A stretch of 64,000 nt of DNA from contig OW285190.1 in the NCBI GenBank assembly GCA_935421135.1, forward strand, positions 5,270,001 through 5,334,000, read 5' to 3'. Position numbers and translations under genes: made by a program. The stretch's first letter is position 1; every line of letters begins with the position of its first letter. The notes below the pieces were generated by a model, which saw only the letters and a list, made by a program, of their open reading frames with translations, did no database searches and was not told where the DNA came from. Source of the DNA: Bugulina stolonifera (taxonomy: Eukaryota; Bryozoa; Gymnolaemata; Cheilostomatida; Bugulidae). Shown in pieces: positions 1-11,320 of this stretch.

Positions 1-479
1 TTCTCATTCCTACCTTCAATCTAGAGTCTCATGGTTCATTATCCGCACCCATATTTTCGCATTCGCCTAGGGTATCATTTCATTCAGAGATGATGAATGT
101 TGTAGAATGTTAATGATGTAAAATCAAAAAGCAAAGGAATTTGTAGACAAGGAGAAGGTTATGAAGGAAAGAGGGTCATCTCTTAGGAATGAGGGGAATG
201 ACAGATGGTAACCATTACAGCTATCAGGTCTTCATCAGTGCAGAAACAAGAGGGCTAGTGTCAATTCCACTGATGAAGACAAGGGAGAATGAAGATGCCT
301 GCTTCCTATGTGGGAAGCAGGCAAGAAAAACGACGTTTGTATTATGATGGAGATAGAACATTCCCACCCATAACACTTGTAGAAAAATAATATTATACTT
401 TTACCTCCTTATTGGTTTAACTAAAGAGAATCTGAATAATAAATTATAAATTTGGACTTGCCTGCCTGTACTTTCCTTT
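1..479. other. AT-rich intergenic DNA, nothing recognised
   Basis: No convincing open frame, RNA gene or terminal inverted repeat is seen. It ends where homology to the 21.1-kb repeat arm begins, near 480. Confidence 0.5.
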
Positions 480-1740
480 CTTTCCTAGATCTCTGTTTCC
501 TTCCTCTTTTTACAAGTTTTCTCTATAGTCTTTGATCATGTACTATGCTTTGCTCTTACAAATACTACATTATGTTAATGTTTGCCAATAAAACATTATT
601 GAAGAAAATACTATCTTTTCCATCTTGGTGATATAGTCTTCTAACTCAACTTGCTACTTGCTGTAGAAAATCTCACTTGTATATATACTTCCTTTCCACA
701 TGTGGTGACCAATGGGAAAAGAGTGTTAATGTCAATGCATTTCGAAGCCTCTCAATGCCATTTCGATGCATTCTGAAGTCATTCCGATGCATTTTGAAAC
801 ATTCCGAAGTCATTCTGATGCAATCCGATGCATTCCGAAGCAATTCCGATGCATTTCAAAGCATTCCGAAGCGGTTCCGATGCATTTCAATGCATCTATA
901 TGCATTTCAATGCATCTATATGCATTTCAATGCATCTATATGCATTCTGAAGCCATTCCGGTGCACTTCAAAGCATTCCGAAGTCATCTCGATGTATTTC
1001 AAAAGCATTCTGATGCAATCCCGATGAACTTTGAAGCATTCTGAGGCCAAAAATGCTTCGGAATGCCTTGGAATGCATCGGGATTGCTTCGGAAAGCTTC
1101 GAAATACATCAGAATGCTTTGAAATGCATCGGAATTGCTTCGGAATGCCTAAAAATGCATCGGAATGACTTCGAAATGTATCGGATTGCATTGTAATTCA
1201 TTTCAGTGAGGGGGCGAAGACTAAAGATTGTATTTTCTTTAAAAGAAAAGTAGGTACATAGTTTCATTAATAAGCAGTCACTTGGAGTATCAAGACAGTA
1301 TAGCTGTATTCTTATATACGAGTGCTTCTAACACACTAAGATGAGATTAATAGGAATTAAATTAAAGGAATGTGCAGAATTTCAAGACCGCGCGACGAGT
1401 GGCGCCACATGTGTAGGTGTAGGTGCCCGGGGCTGGTGACGCCAGTTTCCAGCCACTGACTCGAGTTTGTGATGAGGGAGGACGGTGGAGATGGGGAGGA
1501 CGACGCTGGGGGAAGACGACGCCAGAGGAGGACGGCGGTGCAACCGTGGTGGCAGAGCGGGGGGGGTAGGGGTCAAGGATGACCACGGGAGTGTGGCAGG
1601 AGAAAAGACAACAGGACGGGTGGGTGAGAAGGGAAAGGACGGGTGGAAATGGGGGACCGGAGTCCGATACAACAAGGTTAGCCCCCACATAGATTGGGTA
1701 AAAACTGCAAAATACATACATTTTTGTACATGTAATTAGC
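480..1740. mobile_element. Foldback-family repeat element (probable old or half copy)
   Basis: Three modules are visible. Positions 480-700 are a T-rich arm clearly similar to 21080-21275 (shared words such as ATCTTTTC, ATCTTGG, AACTCAA, GTAGAAA). Positions about 735-1200 hold a degenerate array of units like GCATTCCGAAG and CGATGCATTC. The first half reads in one orientation and the second half in its complement (GGAATGCATCGG, CTTCGGAATG), so the array can fold back. Positions about 1370-1690 are a strongly G-rich, C-poor block. The same order (T-rich arm, CGATG array, about 170-bp spacer, G-rich block) occurs at 21080-23167. Long frames in both strands here are repeat by-products. Boundaries and target duplication are not resolved. 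Confidence 0.6.
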
Positions 1741-2578
1741 TGTCACTCTCAGCCTCAAAACAAGTCTACATTAATGCAATACTATCTATAGCATAACTTA
1801 AATAAAAGTTATGTTCTTCTAGAATCTAGATGCACGTTAGCAATGTTATTCAGTGTTAGTTATTGACTTTGGCGCCACCACACTATTGTAGTGGTCCGAG
1901 CACACTAAATGGGTGCGTCGGAGGGCCGAGGGTGGTCTATCGACCCTACCCTTTATTACGTGTACTGGTGAGGAAGTTAGTTGTTGGCATCAAGTCCATA
2001 CGGTGAGCATTGCTTATACATGGTTGTAAGAATGTGTGTCATGCGCAATACATATGTGCATGCTGGAGATAAACCGGTTTGATCAGCGAGAAAGGACGTA
2101 GTTGTGTTCTCTTCACCCATCTGAGCATTCCTCCAGTTCATGCTGTTATTGGCGCTGTTGTGACTCCTTGGATCAACTTACAACTAATATGGTTGCTCAG
2201 ACCAAATATCAAAGGCTATGGTTTCGCCATAGAGTTAGTTATCTTCCCTCAATTTTGAGTTTTGGAAAAGAGAAAAATCAAAACTGGAAGAAGACAAGTT
2301 TACAGCACAAGATCAGTTGCTAAGACACATGTATGCTAAGCAATTACATACATCTACAAGTACATGTATATGATTGTAGTGTACTATCCAGTACCCATTA
2401 TCAGATTCTATCAGCATAGGAAAAATATAGCATTGCGCTGTGCATTGAGCTAACATAATGCAAGTTCAACAGAATAAAAACATCTGTATGATTGTTAAAA
2501 TGAAAGTTTTTATTTTGTATAAACTGTGTCAAAGTTCAATTTAATCAACAAGTAGTACTACTACTACAATTTTTACAA
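1741..2578. other. Upstream region of the MGCC gene
   Basis: Intergenic DNA with a small GC-rich patch near 1870-1960 and no gene that I can support. It should contain the promoter of the gene starting at 2579, but I see no diagnostic element. Confidence 0.4.
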
Positions 2579-5500
2579 ATGGGATGTTGCTCTGGCAAGC
2601 CTTCGGACTACGACTATCATGATTATTACATAGGTGAGTGGTACGATGCAGCTAAATACCGTGTGTTGATTAAAAAAATGTTGACTAAAATCTCAACGAT
2701 TTGTTACACGCTTAGCCTGAAGACTGACGATGAGATTGTAGATGTATCTTAAGGGCAAGGCTGCAATTGCTGCACCCAGTGTTCGAAGTGGAAAGATTGA
2801 GGTGGGTACACGGTACATGCAACCTTACAGATTAGTATTGTATAGCTATCCACTCAATCTTATGGTAACTAAGAAATTAGGGAATCACTAAAGTGAAAAC
2901 AGATTATGCTCTGGTGAGAATTGAACTCGAGACCTAATGGATGAGTGTCAAGCACTCTACCACTATGCTATCAGGTCCACAGCAGCAGCTTGGGGAAAAC
3001 TAGTTATTAAAATGAGGGTACACGCCTGCTGACCGTATAACCACTAAAATTGAGGTGGGTACACACCGTATACTCCCGTATAACCACTCTTCGAACACTG
3101 ACTGCACCAGTTTGCTCTCAGCTTGCAGGCAGGTCGGAGCACACCTGTGGCACAAAGGCCCAGTAGTCAGTAGACATCAGCGGAATCTACAGTGCACATG
3201 TTGTGTAATAAGGTTTTTCAGAGATTATCTGGATTTATATTGTAAATATTCGCTATACTCTTTAATTAACAAAATAGGATGAATGTAAATTATGAGCTGC
3301 TACAGCGTTACTATCGTCATTAGTACTTTCAAGCCCGGACTGTGCCTGCTTTGAGAAGGTTCACACACTCCCAACCTGCTATCTCTGTAATATCGAAAAA
3401 TAAAACTCTTGCTAACTTCTATCGCACAGGAGATAATGAAAAGGCGACTGCCGGTGACCTAAAACAGCAGCCTCCTAAGAAAGAACCGCCCGAGAAGCAA
3501 CCACCAAGACGACAACCGTCCAAGCAACTACCACCTAATGTAAAAGGTACAGAGAAGCAACCATGGAAGGATACAAAAGGGAAGACCAAGATTGAATATT
3601 CTCCAGGAGATGATATTGTGTTCAAAAAAGTTAACCAAGTGACTCCTAAACAAGAAAAAAAGAGTTCAGTGACTCCGAATAATGTATCCAGGAAAAAGAA
3701 GCGGAAGTCGGAAGTAGATATATCGGCATCTGAAGAGTTCTACGTCTATCAATATGGTAAGACAAATTATTACAACTTTGTGATTTTCACACAGCGTGTA
3801 ATAATAGCAACTGTAGTCAAACCATGAGCAGATGGAAGGTATTACTATCGCACGTGCATTGTACATGTACATCATAGGTATATCTACTAACAGGCATTTT
3901 ATACGTTATGTACAACATGTACATTGTAGATACTATTTGTGTATACACAATGTAAATGTATATAGCGTATCTCGCGCTTGCATGAGCAGGCAGGTTAGCA
4001 CGAGATGAACTTATCCATGTATCGTGTTCATGGTTCATTGTAATACAGTGTATATACACTTGCATTTACTAATAGATAAACGTACATGTAACGGTGCAGG
4101 TAATTATATACAAATACTTTTTTCATGTATGTAAAATGTATAACCACACACTGTTACCTGCATACCCAGAGTAGCCAAGATATAATAATAATAAATGTTC
4201 GTGTCGCCAAACACAATTCTTAGAGGTGGCTGCCCAGTAGCAGAGCTAGTCGAGGGGCCACCACGGCTCTTAGAGCTGGATATTATAATAGTTTGATATG
4301 GGACAGAGGGAAAACCTTCTTCGGGATGAAAACCTCCAGGTTATTGGTGGGACTTGAACCCATGTTCTTGCAGATAACTTGCGTCATTGCTGCAAGACCA
4401 GAGTGACTAGTGCCAGACCACTCAGCCATCAACACCTATACTCTATTTCAATCTTGGATGTTCTCATCCATAATTCGATGTATAACATAATATTTTATCA
4501 CTGATCCCTCTCTATTACGTTTCAAAATTGGTATAGCAGCTTTACTGTTCCCATTTCACTGACTCCATTATCCTGGTTCCACGTGCTAAGCGTAGTGCCA
4601 GCCCATTTGTGGTCTCAATTATTAACCAACCAATAATAACAGCCTATTGTGAATAAATTCTGTAACTGGAGCCGTTTTATTTGATAATAACGGATTACTC
4701 CATGACACCGTGGGCTGAGAAAGCCCAGTGTTGATCTTAGGCAAACGATTTTGCTAAAAATTAACGGACAACCTCTCATGTAGTCAATCGTTTATTGCCC
4801 GTCTTTTATTTTTGAAAAATTGTTTTCTCTTCTCAGAAGCACTGTCCAACACAAGCTATGATGTATGAGGGTGGATAGCAAATTCTGACTGTAGATAGAA
4901 AATTACAGGCACTAGAGAAAACTGAAAAAACATCATAGTTACACTACAGAAACTACTTTTAAAATTAGCATTGGCGGACATACATTAAAACCAAAAGCTC
5001 TTTTTTAGAATAAAACCCATATTTTGCTGGAGTAACCTGTAAGCATTGAAGTACTGTAGTAGTGTTCACCCAAGTAGATACAGATAACCAGAGAAAGTAA
5101 CTAATTACCAGTTGGCACAGGTCCAGCAATGATAGTGTACAACCTGGCCATATTTTTATAGCTTGTGCTTGTACAGATGTGTTTGGTTAAAACATCCAGG
5201 GAATAGCCCAGTCTGAATTACACTACACTGTATATGTTGTATTTACATGTACATATACAGCAACAGCAGTACCACAGAATGATGCCCATTGTTAATAGTA
5301 CAATGTACACTGTACATAATAATGATAGGAAGTTCAATGAGAAATGCACTAGTAGTATAGTCGGTGCAGATCTGAACAGACTAGTACTAGTGTCTCATTC
5401 TGAGGGCATCGAATCATACTCTTAATGTACATCATGTACATGTACATTAGGTAGGAGGATCATACTCCCTATGTACATGTACATCACAAGGATTGTAGGA

Positions 5501-6692
5501 TAGCGAACCTTTAACTCAGGTTCATAGGTCCAGTCCATGAGCACTCATAATCTATTGATCCTAATCAGAAGTTGTCTTCTCTCTATTCCTGTTCCTCTTG
5601 CTGTTAACCTAATGTGACACTTTGCTCACCTTGATTTTAGTAACCAAATATTGCTGTTAGGAAACGTCTATAGATAAAATTGGTTCAATTATTTCAAAAT
5701 GATTTTCAAGTTCCACAGCAACACTCAACAATATCATTAGGATTTACCCGCTTTTTCCTTCAGACACGTGCAGCCATTGTCCCATGTTTAGCACGGATGT
5801 GTGATTAACCAATGACCTCTCATATTTCAACCTAAACTGGTATTCATTAGAAAATGCTCTTCACAAAAGTCGTATGTTAGGAGATTCATTGGTATTAAAA
5901 ACTTCACAGAACTTGGTTTATCACAACCATGTTGAATTGGAATTATTAAGGGTGATATTTCTGCCACTGGACTAAAATGATTTAGAACTTGAAAATAGAT
6001 TGAAAGCTATTAACTTATTGTAAAATATTTGGTAATCCAATGCTGCAGAAAGTGTGTCCTGCCCTTGGAAAAAAGTGTAAAACAGCAATTAAGAGAGGAT
6101 AACTTCTAATTTTGATCAACAGCCTATGTTACAGTCTCTCACCATTCTTTTCTGGAAATTGAGCCTCATTAACCAGAAATCAAGTTCTTGTTTTTCCAAT
6201 AATCTTTGGTTCAAGAAGTTTAGTATAATAACAAAAACAAATATAAAATAGGTATACATGTACATGTATACATGTAGACAGACTGCTTTCTTCTTCCTAA
6301 TCGTTAATTCTTTCTATCAACACTTTGCGACTCTCATTGCAGACTCCAGTTATGATGATATTGCTGATGGGAAGCCAAAAGTTCAACAGGTCGTGGAAAA
6401 GACAATTGTCCATGTGAAGCAACCAAGTTCTAGAGCATTCCAAAAGGTCGCATCGTCTTCGGATAACCGAGATCATAAACCAATAACAGCTTCACAACCG
6501 CCTCTGCTAGTACCTGTTGAATCACAAAGAGGACACGCTATGTTAAAGTCTCCGAGTGCTACTTCCAAATTGATTCAAAATATTCCTACATTTAATCAGC
6601 AAAAAAGAAATTCATCAATGCCGACGTCGAATTACTCAAGGCTTTCAAATGGTAAAGCAGGTTTATTCGAGCGAATGTATGGTGATAGTTAG
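2579..6692 (+). CDS. Predicted N-myristoylated/palmitoylated basic protein, 243 aa (three exons)
   Basis: I do not recognise this protein. Exons 2579-2633, 3430-3756 and 6343-6692 join in phase 1 at both junctions (donors GTGAGT and GTAAGA, acceptors CACAG and TGCAG) and give 243 residues ending at TAG 6690-6692. The N terminus MGCCSGK fits a myristoylation site at Gly2 with palmitoylatable Cys3/Cys4. It is followed by a tyrosine/aspartate-rich stretch (DYDYHDYY). Exon 2 encodes a proline/lysine-rich segment (PPKKEPPEKQPP and similar) and a basic run (RKKKRK) that resembles a nuclear localisation signal. Exon 3 is Ser/Gln-rich and ends FERMYGDS. A poly(A) signal AATAAA sits at 6740-6745. Membrane targeting is inferred from the N-terminal motif only. 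The weakest point is exon 1, which is short; another first exon could exist. Confidence 0.55.
2905..2978 (-). repeat. tRNA-like SINE head in intron 1
   Basis: On the minus strand an A-box-like TAGCATAGTGGTAGAG is followed about 30 bases later by the B-box-like GAGTTCAATTC. The acceptor and T stems do not pair well, so this looks like a decayed tRNA-derived SINE and not a functional tRNA gene. Confidence 0.4.
4180..4440 (-). mobile_element. tRNA-derived SINE, copy 1
   Basis: Read on the minus strand from about 4438. It has a tRNA-like head with A box (TGGCTGAGTGGTCTGG) and B box (GGTTCAAGTCC), a body of about 150 bases, and a tail of ATT repeats at 4180-4195. The same head, body and tail recur on the plus strand at 50740-50990, which defines a SINE family. 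The spacing of the head suggests a type II tRNA ancestor (Leu or Ser). It lies in intron 2 of the MGCC gene. Confidence 0.75.
4441..6342. other. Remainder of MGCC gene intron 2
   Basis: AT-rich intron sequence. It contains several copies of the alternating word ACATGTACATGTA (5239, 5433, 5469 and 6252 regions) and two copies of the short interspersed motif described near 5568 and 6092. No coding region is supported. Confidence 0.4.
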
Positions 6693-6739
6693 ATCGCTTG
6701 AATTATTGTACAAAGATTTACTTTACAGCAACTCACTGT

Positions 6740-6745
6740 AATAAA
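6740..6745 (+). terminator. Poly(A) signal of the MGCC gene
   Basis: A canonical AATAAA lies 48 bases after the TAG stop at 6690-6692. Confidence 0.6.
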
Positions 6746-7564
6746 ATCAGAATATTATATTGTGTACTAGGCATTATACTCCATTAAATATGATTAATTC
6801 CTTTACATTCAAAGTCCTTATAATAGTACATTGAGTTACACTGAGCACGGTGACTTTCTGTAGAAAAACTCTAATGACTTTTATAAAAAGTAGTCTCTGG
6901 AAACCTCTTGGTATAAAAGGAATGAGACTGTCCGAACTCCATTTTAATTATTTACCTTTATGTACATCTGATGTAATCAAAGCTATTAAAGCAGAGTAAA
7001 CAGTCATGCATGTTGCATCCACTGTACAGGTTAATACAAACATGTATATATTGTTACTGTATATTACTTCACAATTTTTACTGTTGCTTATATATTAGAG
7101 ACTGTAAGATAACTTTATTGAACAACAGCCTACAGACAACTAAAGTTACAAGTTAAGCTTCTTATATACTAGATCTGGTTCTGGTCCCGAGGTAACAAGG
7201 TGCACCAGTACATTAAGTCGGTCTCGGACTAAAAATGGTCCAAGTTACAGTCAGTACAAAAGTACTCGGATTACAAGTATAAATAAAGGCCCAAAGGGCA
7301 GAATCATGCACAAAGTACAACAACTAGTTCTAAGAATAACTAACACAGTACGTAAGTTTAATTACCAAGACATTAGTGAAGTAGTATAGTAAAAATCATA
7401 CAAGACATACCAATGTCAAAATCATATATAAAAGCGCATAACTAAGCAATCAAAGATATGCATTATAGTGTAGAGATATACCATAAACATTGTATTATAG
7501 TGAGCGGTTTTAAGAATTAATAGTTAGGAGTTATTGTCTCTTGGGAGGCCAAGTCACTTATGCT
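6746..7564. other. Intergenic DNA, nothing recognised
   Basis: AT-rich. The part around 7100-7330 has the look of the end of an old retroelement, but no terminal repeats or frames were found. Confidence 0.3.
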
Positions 7565-8114
7565 AGGGCCACACTGACGCGATTTTTTGTGCGAATAGCG
7601 AATTTTTGCCAAAGGCGATTTCGCAAATCGCCAAATTTGTGCGAATTCGCGCAAAATTAGCGATTTCGCTCTCGCTGATCTCAATCAGCTAATTCGCAAA
7701 TCGCTAATTTGTGATTGGCCAATTTTTACTTGTCACGTTACTGTCACGTGTTCAGAGCCACGGATTTTCAATCAATAATGAGTTTAAATTATTATATCAA
7801 AATATTTATTTTAACTGATGAATAAAATGACTACTTCCGTTTGCAAGAATTGTGTAAAACGAATGAAAGTAAAAATAAAATAATTATTTTATTTTATTCT
7901 ATTTTAATTATAATTTTATTTTACATTTTTCGGAGTTCTAGTTCTGCAGTGAATGAGAAACGTGACCGAGGATAATAATTTTTGATCCCTCATTGGGTGA
8001 AATCAATGCGAATTCGCTTATAGCTTTTGCAGTGTGGCACGCTCGATTCTAATTTGCGAATTCGCCTTTGGCCAAAATTCGCTATTCGCAAAAAAATTCG
8101 CGTCAGTGTGGCCT
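7565..8114. mobile_element. MITE with about 55-bp terminal inverted repeats
   Basis: The left end starts AGGGCCACACTGACGCGA and the right end is the complement (TCGCGTCAGTGTGGCCT, with small differences). The arms continue through GCGAATAGCGAATTTT for about 55 bases. The interior is AT-rich with no coding capacity, so it is non-autonomous. The flanks (TATGCT left, AAGCTT right) do not give a clean target duplication. The superfamily is therefore not assigned. Confidence 0.75.
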
Positions 8115-9803
8115 AAGCTTTAGACACAACAATATTATATCATTTATGTGAATGAATAGTTTATACAGGATCATATTGACTAATCCTCTCTAATTGGCCC
8201 GAGATACACCAATAGAAATAGAGCATTTGTAAACAAGGTAGCATAACTCCTTGGTTAATTCCTACCACGTTTTGAGACTGTGAAAAGACTGTTTTTGACA
8301 TTGATATAACAATAGTAGTGTGGACATCAATTACAAAATTATAAGCCTGTAGGTACATGTACATGCATGAGTAAGTAAATAAGTAAATACGCAGACATGC
8401 TAACATTTGTTGTTCATCACTATACATGTGCATCCAATGTCAGTGTAATACAAGTTAAATTCTCCATATCAGTGTTACACAACATGTAGTTTATGATTGT
8501 AAGAGTATAGCCAGGTAGGATTGGGTCACGTATCTGCTGGGGCAGGACTCATAATTTAGGACACAACAACACTGTAGTAATTAGTATCCCCCGTAGCATT
8601 ATACTTGACGTATCTATAATATACTTGTTATAAAATGCAGCTGTAGTTTTTGTAACAAGCACAAATTCATGCTCATGTTTTTGCGAATGTATCCCGTCAC
8701 TTACAGGTACTTTTTGCACATCCTAACGGTGCTCGACGGATAACAGTACTTGCTTACTTCTCATCTCTTTGCGGTCATATCGTCATATAAATCTCACTGC
8801 ACATTGTTATCCCCTAATTACCTGCCGTCAGTGCACTAGTAAACTATTGGTTGAATTTCCTAGAACTATTTCATATAAATAGCAGCGATTTTAGTGCTGC
8901 TCTCTTTTTCACTTTCCTCTCTAGCTCCAGACTTATGTAACTGTGTGCTTCAAGTCATGAATTAAAAGTTGCTAAACAAACAATAAGAAACGTCTATAAA
9001 AACTGTTGAAGTTCGAGTTTGGGGTTAGAGCGGACAACTTATAAATTGAAGAGAAGACAACTCTCATTTTTTGAAGATTTGCAAAGTATCTGCTACATTA
9101 TAACATAATATACCAAGTTTCTTACCAGGTATTTAGTGAAAGTCAATGCCTCTGTAAGTACCTTGTTTCAAAGCATTTACTCTTACGTAAACATTCTGTA
9201 TAATGTTGCATTGCAAATGACTTGGTGTAGAACAGAGATATCTATTTTCATCCATACTGACTAGTTTGGTAATCCACTAAGGGGAACTGTAGTAGATAGT
9301 ACAGTGCTTCATATTGTATATAGACAGTGTATACACAGTGTATGTACCTGTGTGTGCAGGAAAGGTGACACAAATAATAGCTGAGATGCTGTTACAGATA
9401 GTTTGTGAGTTAGCCTGTGCACCATTGTGTCAATGGCTGTGTAATAGACAGTGGTGGAATTAAATATTTCCAACAGATTTACTATTACGTATATGACACA
9501 GATGTGACACTTTCAACTGACAGGTGCTGTAGGTTCTAGCTTGCTATGAATTTACTGTGGGGTGACATGACGCCAGATAGTGATCTTCATATCAGCCGTG
9601 GGAACCAACAGTCTGTATAGTCTGAGGACATGCCTCCAGGTGTAGACTATGTGTATCACCTACACATAGAGTATTAAAATAACCTTTTATACCTGCTATA
9701 CCCAGCTCCTAGACTATACACTCTATATATTTAATTATAACATTATAAGCTATAGTTTACTGTATTCTCCTTTCAGTTGTATTGTGAAGTCATTCTCTCC
9801 AAC
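8115..9803. other. Intergenic DNA and 5' region of the first D8C gene
   Basis: No supported gene. A pyrimidine tract followed by CAG ends at 9776, just before the homologous leader of the D8C gene, so a 5' untranslated intron ending there is possible. Confidence 0.35.
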
Positions 9804-10784
9804 ATGGCAATTATTTCAATCATAGTCTTGCTGACTCTATCCACAGTCAGCAATGCTGCTGTACTGTCAGGTTCCAGTAAACAACAGCTGATCAAGTACG
9901 ACTTGAGGATTGAGGTCCTCAGGGAAGTTCTGTCGGAGGAATGTCCAATGTATGGCAAGTACCAGAGAGAGGGTAGACAACTCAGTGATAAAGATCAACT
10001 GAATGCTGATAAAATAGTCTACTCAAGAATGTACGCTGACCTTATTCGCTGCCGAAAACTGAACTCTGAATCTGTTACACCACCTAAAGCTACCTCACCA
10101 ACTACAACCACCACACCGACTACAACCACCACACCAACTACAACCACCACACCAACTACAACCACCACACCGACTACAACCACCACACCAACTACAACCA
10201 CCACACCAACTACAACCACCACACCAACTACAACTACTACACCGACTACAACTACCACACCAACTACCACCACCACACCGACTACAACCACCACACCAAC
10301 TACAACCACCACACCGACTACAACCACCACACCAACTATAACTACTCCTCCTAAACCACCACAACCTGCTGAATGTCAAACTGCTACAAACTTTACAGAA
10401 TCATGGAGACTTGATCACAGTGGGAGTAATCATAAAGCAGGTGGAGCCCATTCATATGATGGATACGCTTGTGATCTACATACAGACACTCAGTGGTTTA
10501 GATTTACTGGTCCTGCAGGTAACAGAATGCTAGACATTTGTCCTAAGTTCCAAAGTTGTGGTACATATGTTCCATTTTGGACAGATGAGAAGATGCCGAA
10601 GATTCTGGGTGTCAAGACTACCATCAACGCATATGGAGTAGTGAATACTAACTGCAAGAGGGAGACTCCTCCTGTAGAAGTGATGAGATGCTCTACAGAC
10701 AATGATAATGATCTCATCTACAGGGTTGCTAACCCAAACACTGGTTCTCAAACATGCCGGGGTGCATTCTGTGGAATGAATTAA
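9804..10784 (+). CDS. Secreted D8C-domain protein with Thr/Pro linker, copy 1 (326 aa)
   Basis: The start is ATG 9804 because the paralogue at 25413 aligns from this methionine; upstream in-frame codons are not shared. Residues 1-19 are a hydrophobic signal peptide ([19 protein letters not shown]). Residues about 20-90 form a small charged domain with two cysteines. Residues about 98-185 are a mucin-like linker of about 13 TTTTTP hexapeptides, encoded by an 18-bp minisatellite at about 10099-10350. The C-terminal domain has eight cysteines and the hallmarks WFRFTG, AGNRML, CP, CGT, PFW and a final FCGMN. These match the D8C domain known from uromodulin, GP2 and OIT3. The protein is probably extracellular, with the linker O-glycosylated. 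The coding region is uninterrupted. Function is inferred only as a secreted or surface-associated glycoprotein. Confidence 0.85.
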   Translation: MAIISIIVLLTLSTVSNAAVLSGSSKQQLIKYDLRIEVLREVLSEECPMYGKYQREGRQLSDKDQLNADKIVYSRMYADLIRCRKLNSESVTPPKATSPTTTTTPTTTTTPTTTTTPTTTTTPTTTTTPTTTTTPTTTTTPTTTTTPTTTTTPTTTTTPTTTTTPTTTTTPTTTTTPTITTPPKPPQPAECQTATNFTESWRLDHSGSNHKAGGAHSYDGYACDLHTDTQWFRFTGPAGNRMLDICPKFQSCGTYVPFWTDEKMPKILGVKTTINAYGVVNTNCKRETPPVEVMRCSTDNDNDLIYRVANPNTGSQTCRGAFCGMN

Positions 10785-10856
10785 ACCATCTGATTACACA
10801 GGTATGACAGCCATTTTATTTCTGTGGTAATCATTCTGTGCTGTTATTATTTCCTG

Positions 10857-10862
10857 AATAAA
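10857..10862 (+). terminator. Poly(A) signal of D8C gene copy 1
   Basis: AATAAA about 70 bases after the TAA stop. The equivalent site is missing from the paralogue, where a solo LTR has inserted. Confidence 0.6.
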
Positions 10863-11320
10863 TATTATGAAGTATCTGAAGTCAAGATTAGGAAATGAAT
10901 GCTTGGTAAAAGTTCTCTTGACATATCACAAGCATAAGCCCAAATTAATATGAAGTACAAAATATTTAGTTATTAGCCTTACTCCTTGAGTATGAACTGA
11001 AAGCTAAGCCTATAAACAGTTCATTTGCATACTTCGGTATTTACTTGTAGATGTACTTTGTTACTATTCATTTGATACATTTGAAAATATGTCTGTAAGG
11101 CTGTACCATACATGTACATGTATATGTACATGTATGTGCCTAGTTGGCATTCCTTGCCACTAAGTAAATCTAACACCGGTGTCTATCAGTAGTCTGATAT
11201 TTGAAGCATAGTAGTGTGTACATTGCATTCAGCATGATAAATAGCAACTAGTATAAGAAATAGCAGGGTTTGTATATTAAAGGTGACCTTGTTATTATTA
11301 TAAGATGAGCGGATATTTCA

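Larger units (their letters stand above)
9770..11320 (+). repeat. Segmental duplication, copy 1
   Basis: This block aligns with 25385-27232: the coding region, the 3' untranslated region and about 400 bases of downstream DNA, including the shared stretch 10953-11095 versus 26854-27000. Copy 1 keeps AATAAA at 10857-10862. Copy 2 is interrupted by a solo LTR. Confidence 0.85.

Noticed and set aside
2716..2791. Possible extra exon between MGCC exons 1 and 2
   Set aside because: Every acceptor tried in the phase required by exon 1 meets an in-frame stop, whereas direct joining to 3430 works.
2905..2978. Functional tRNA gene
   Set aside because: A and B boxes are present but the acceptor and T stems do not pair; treated as a SINE head.
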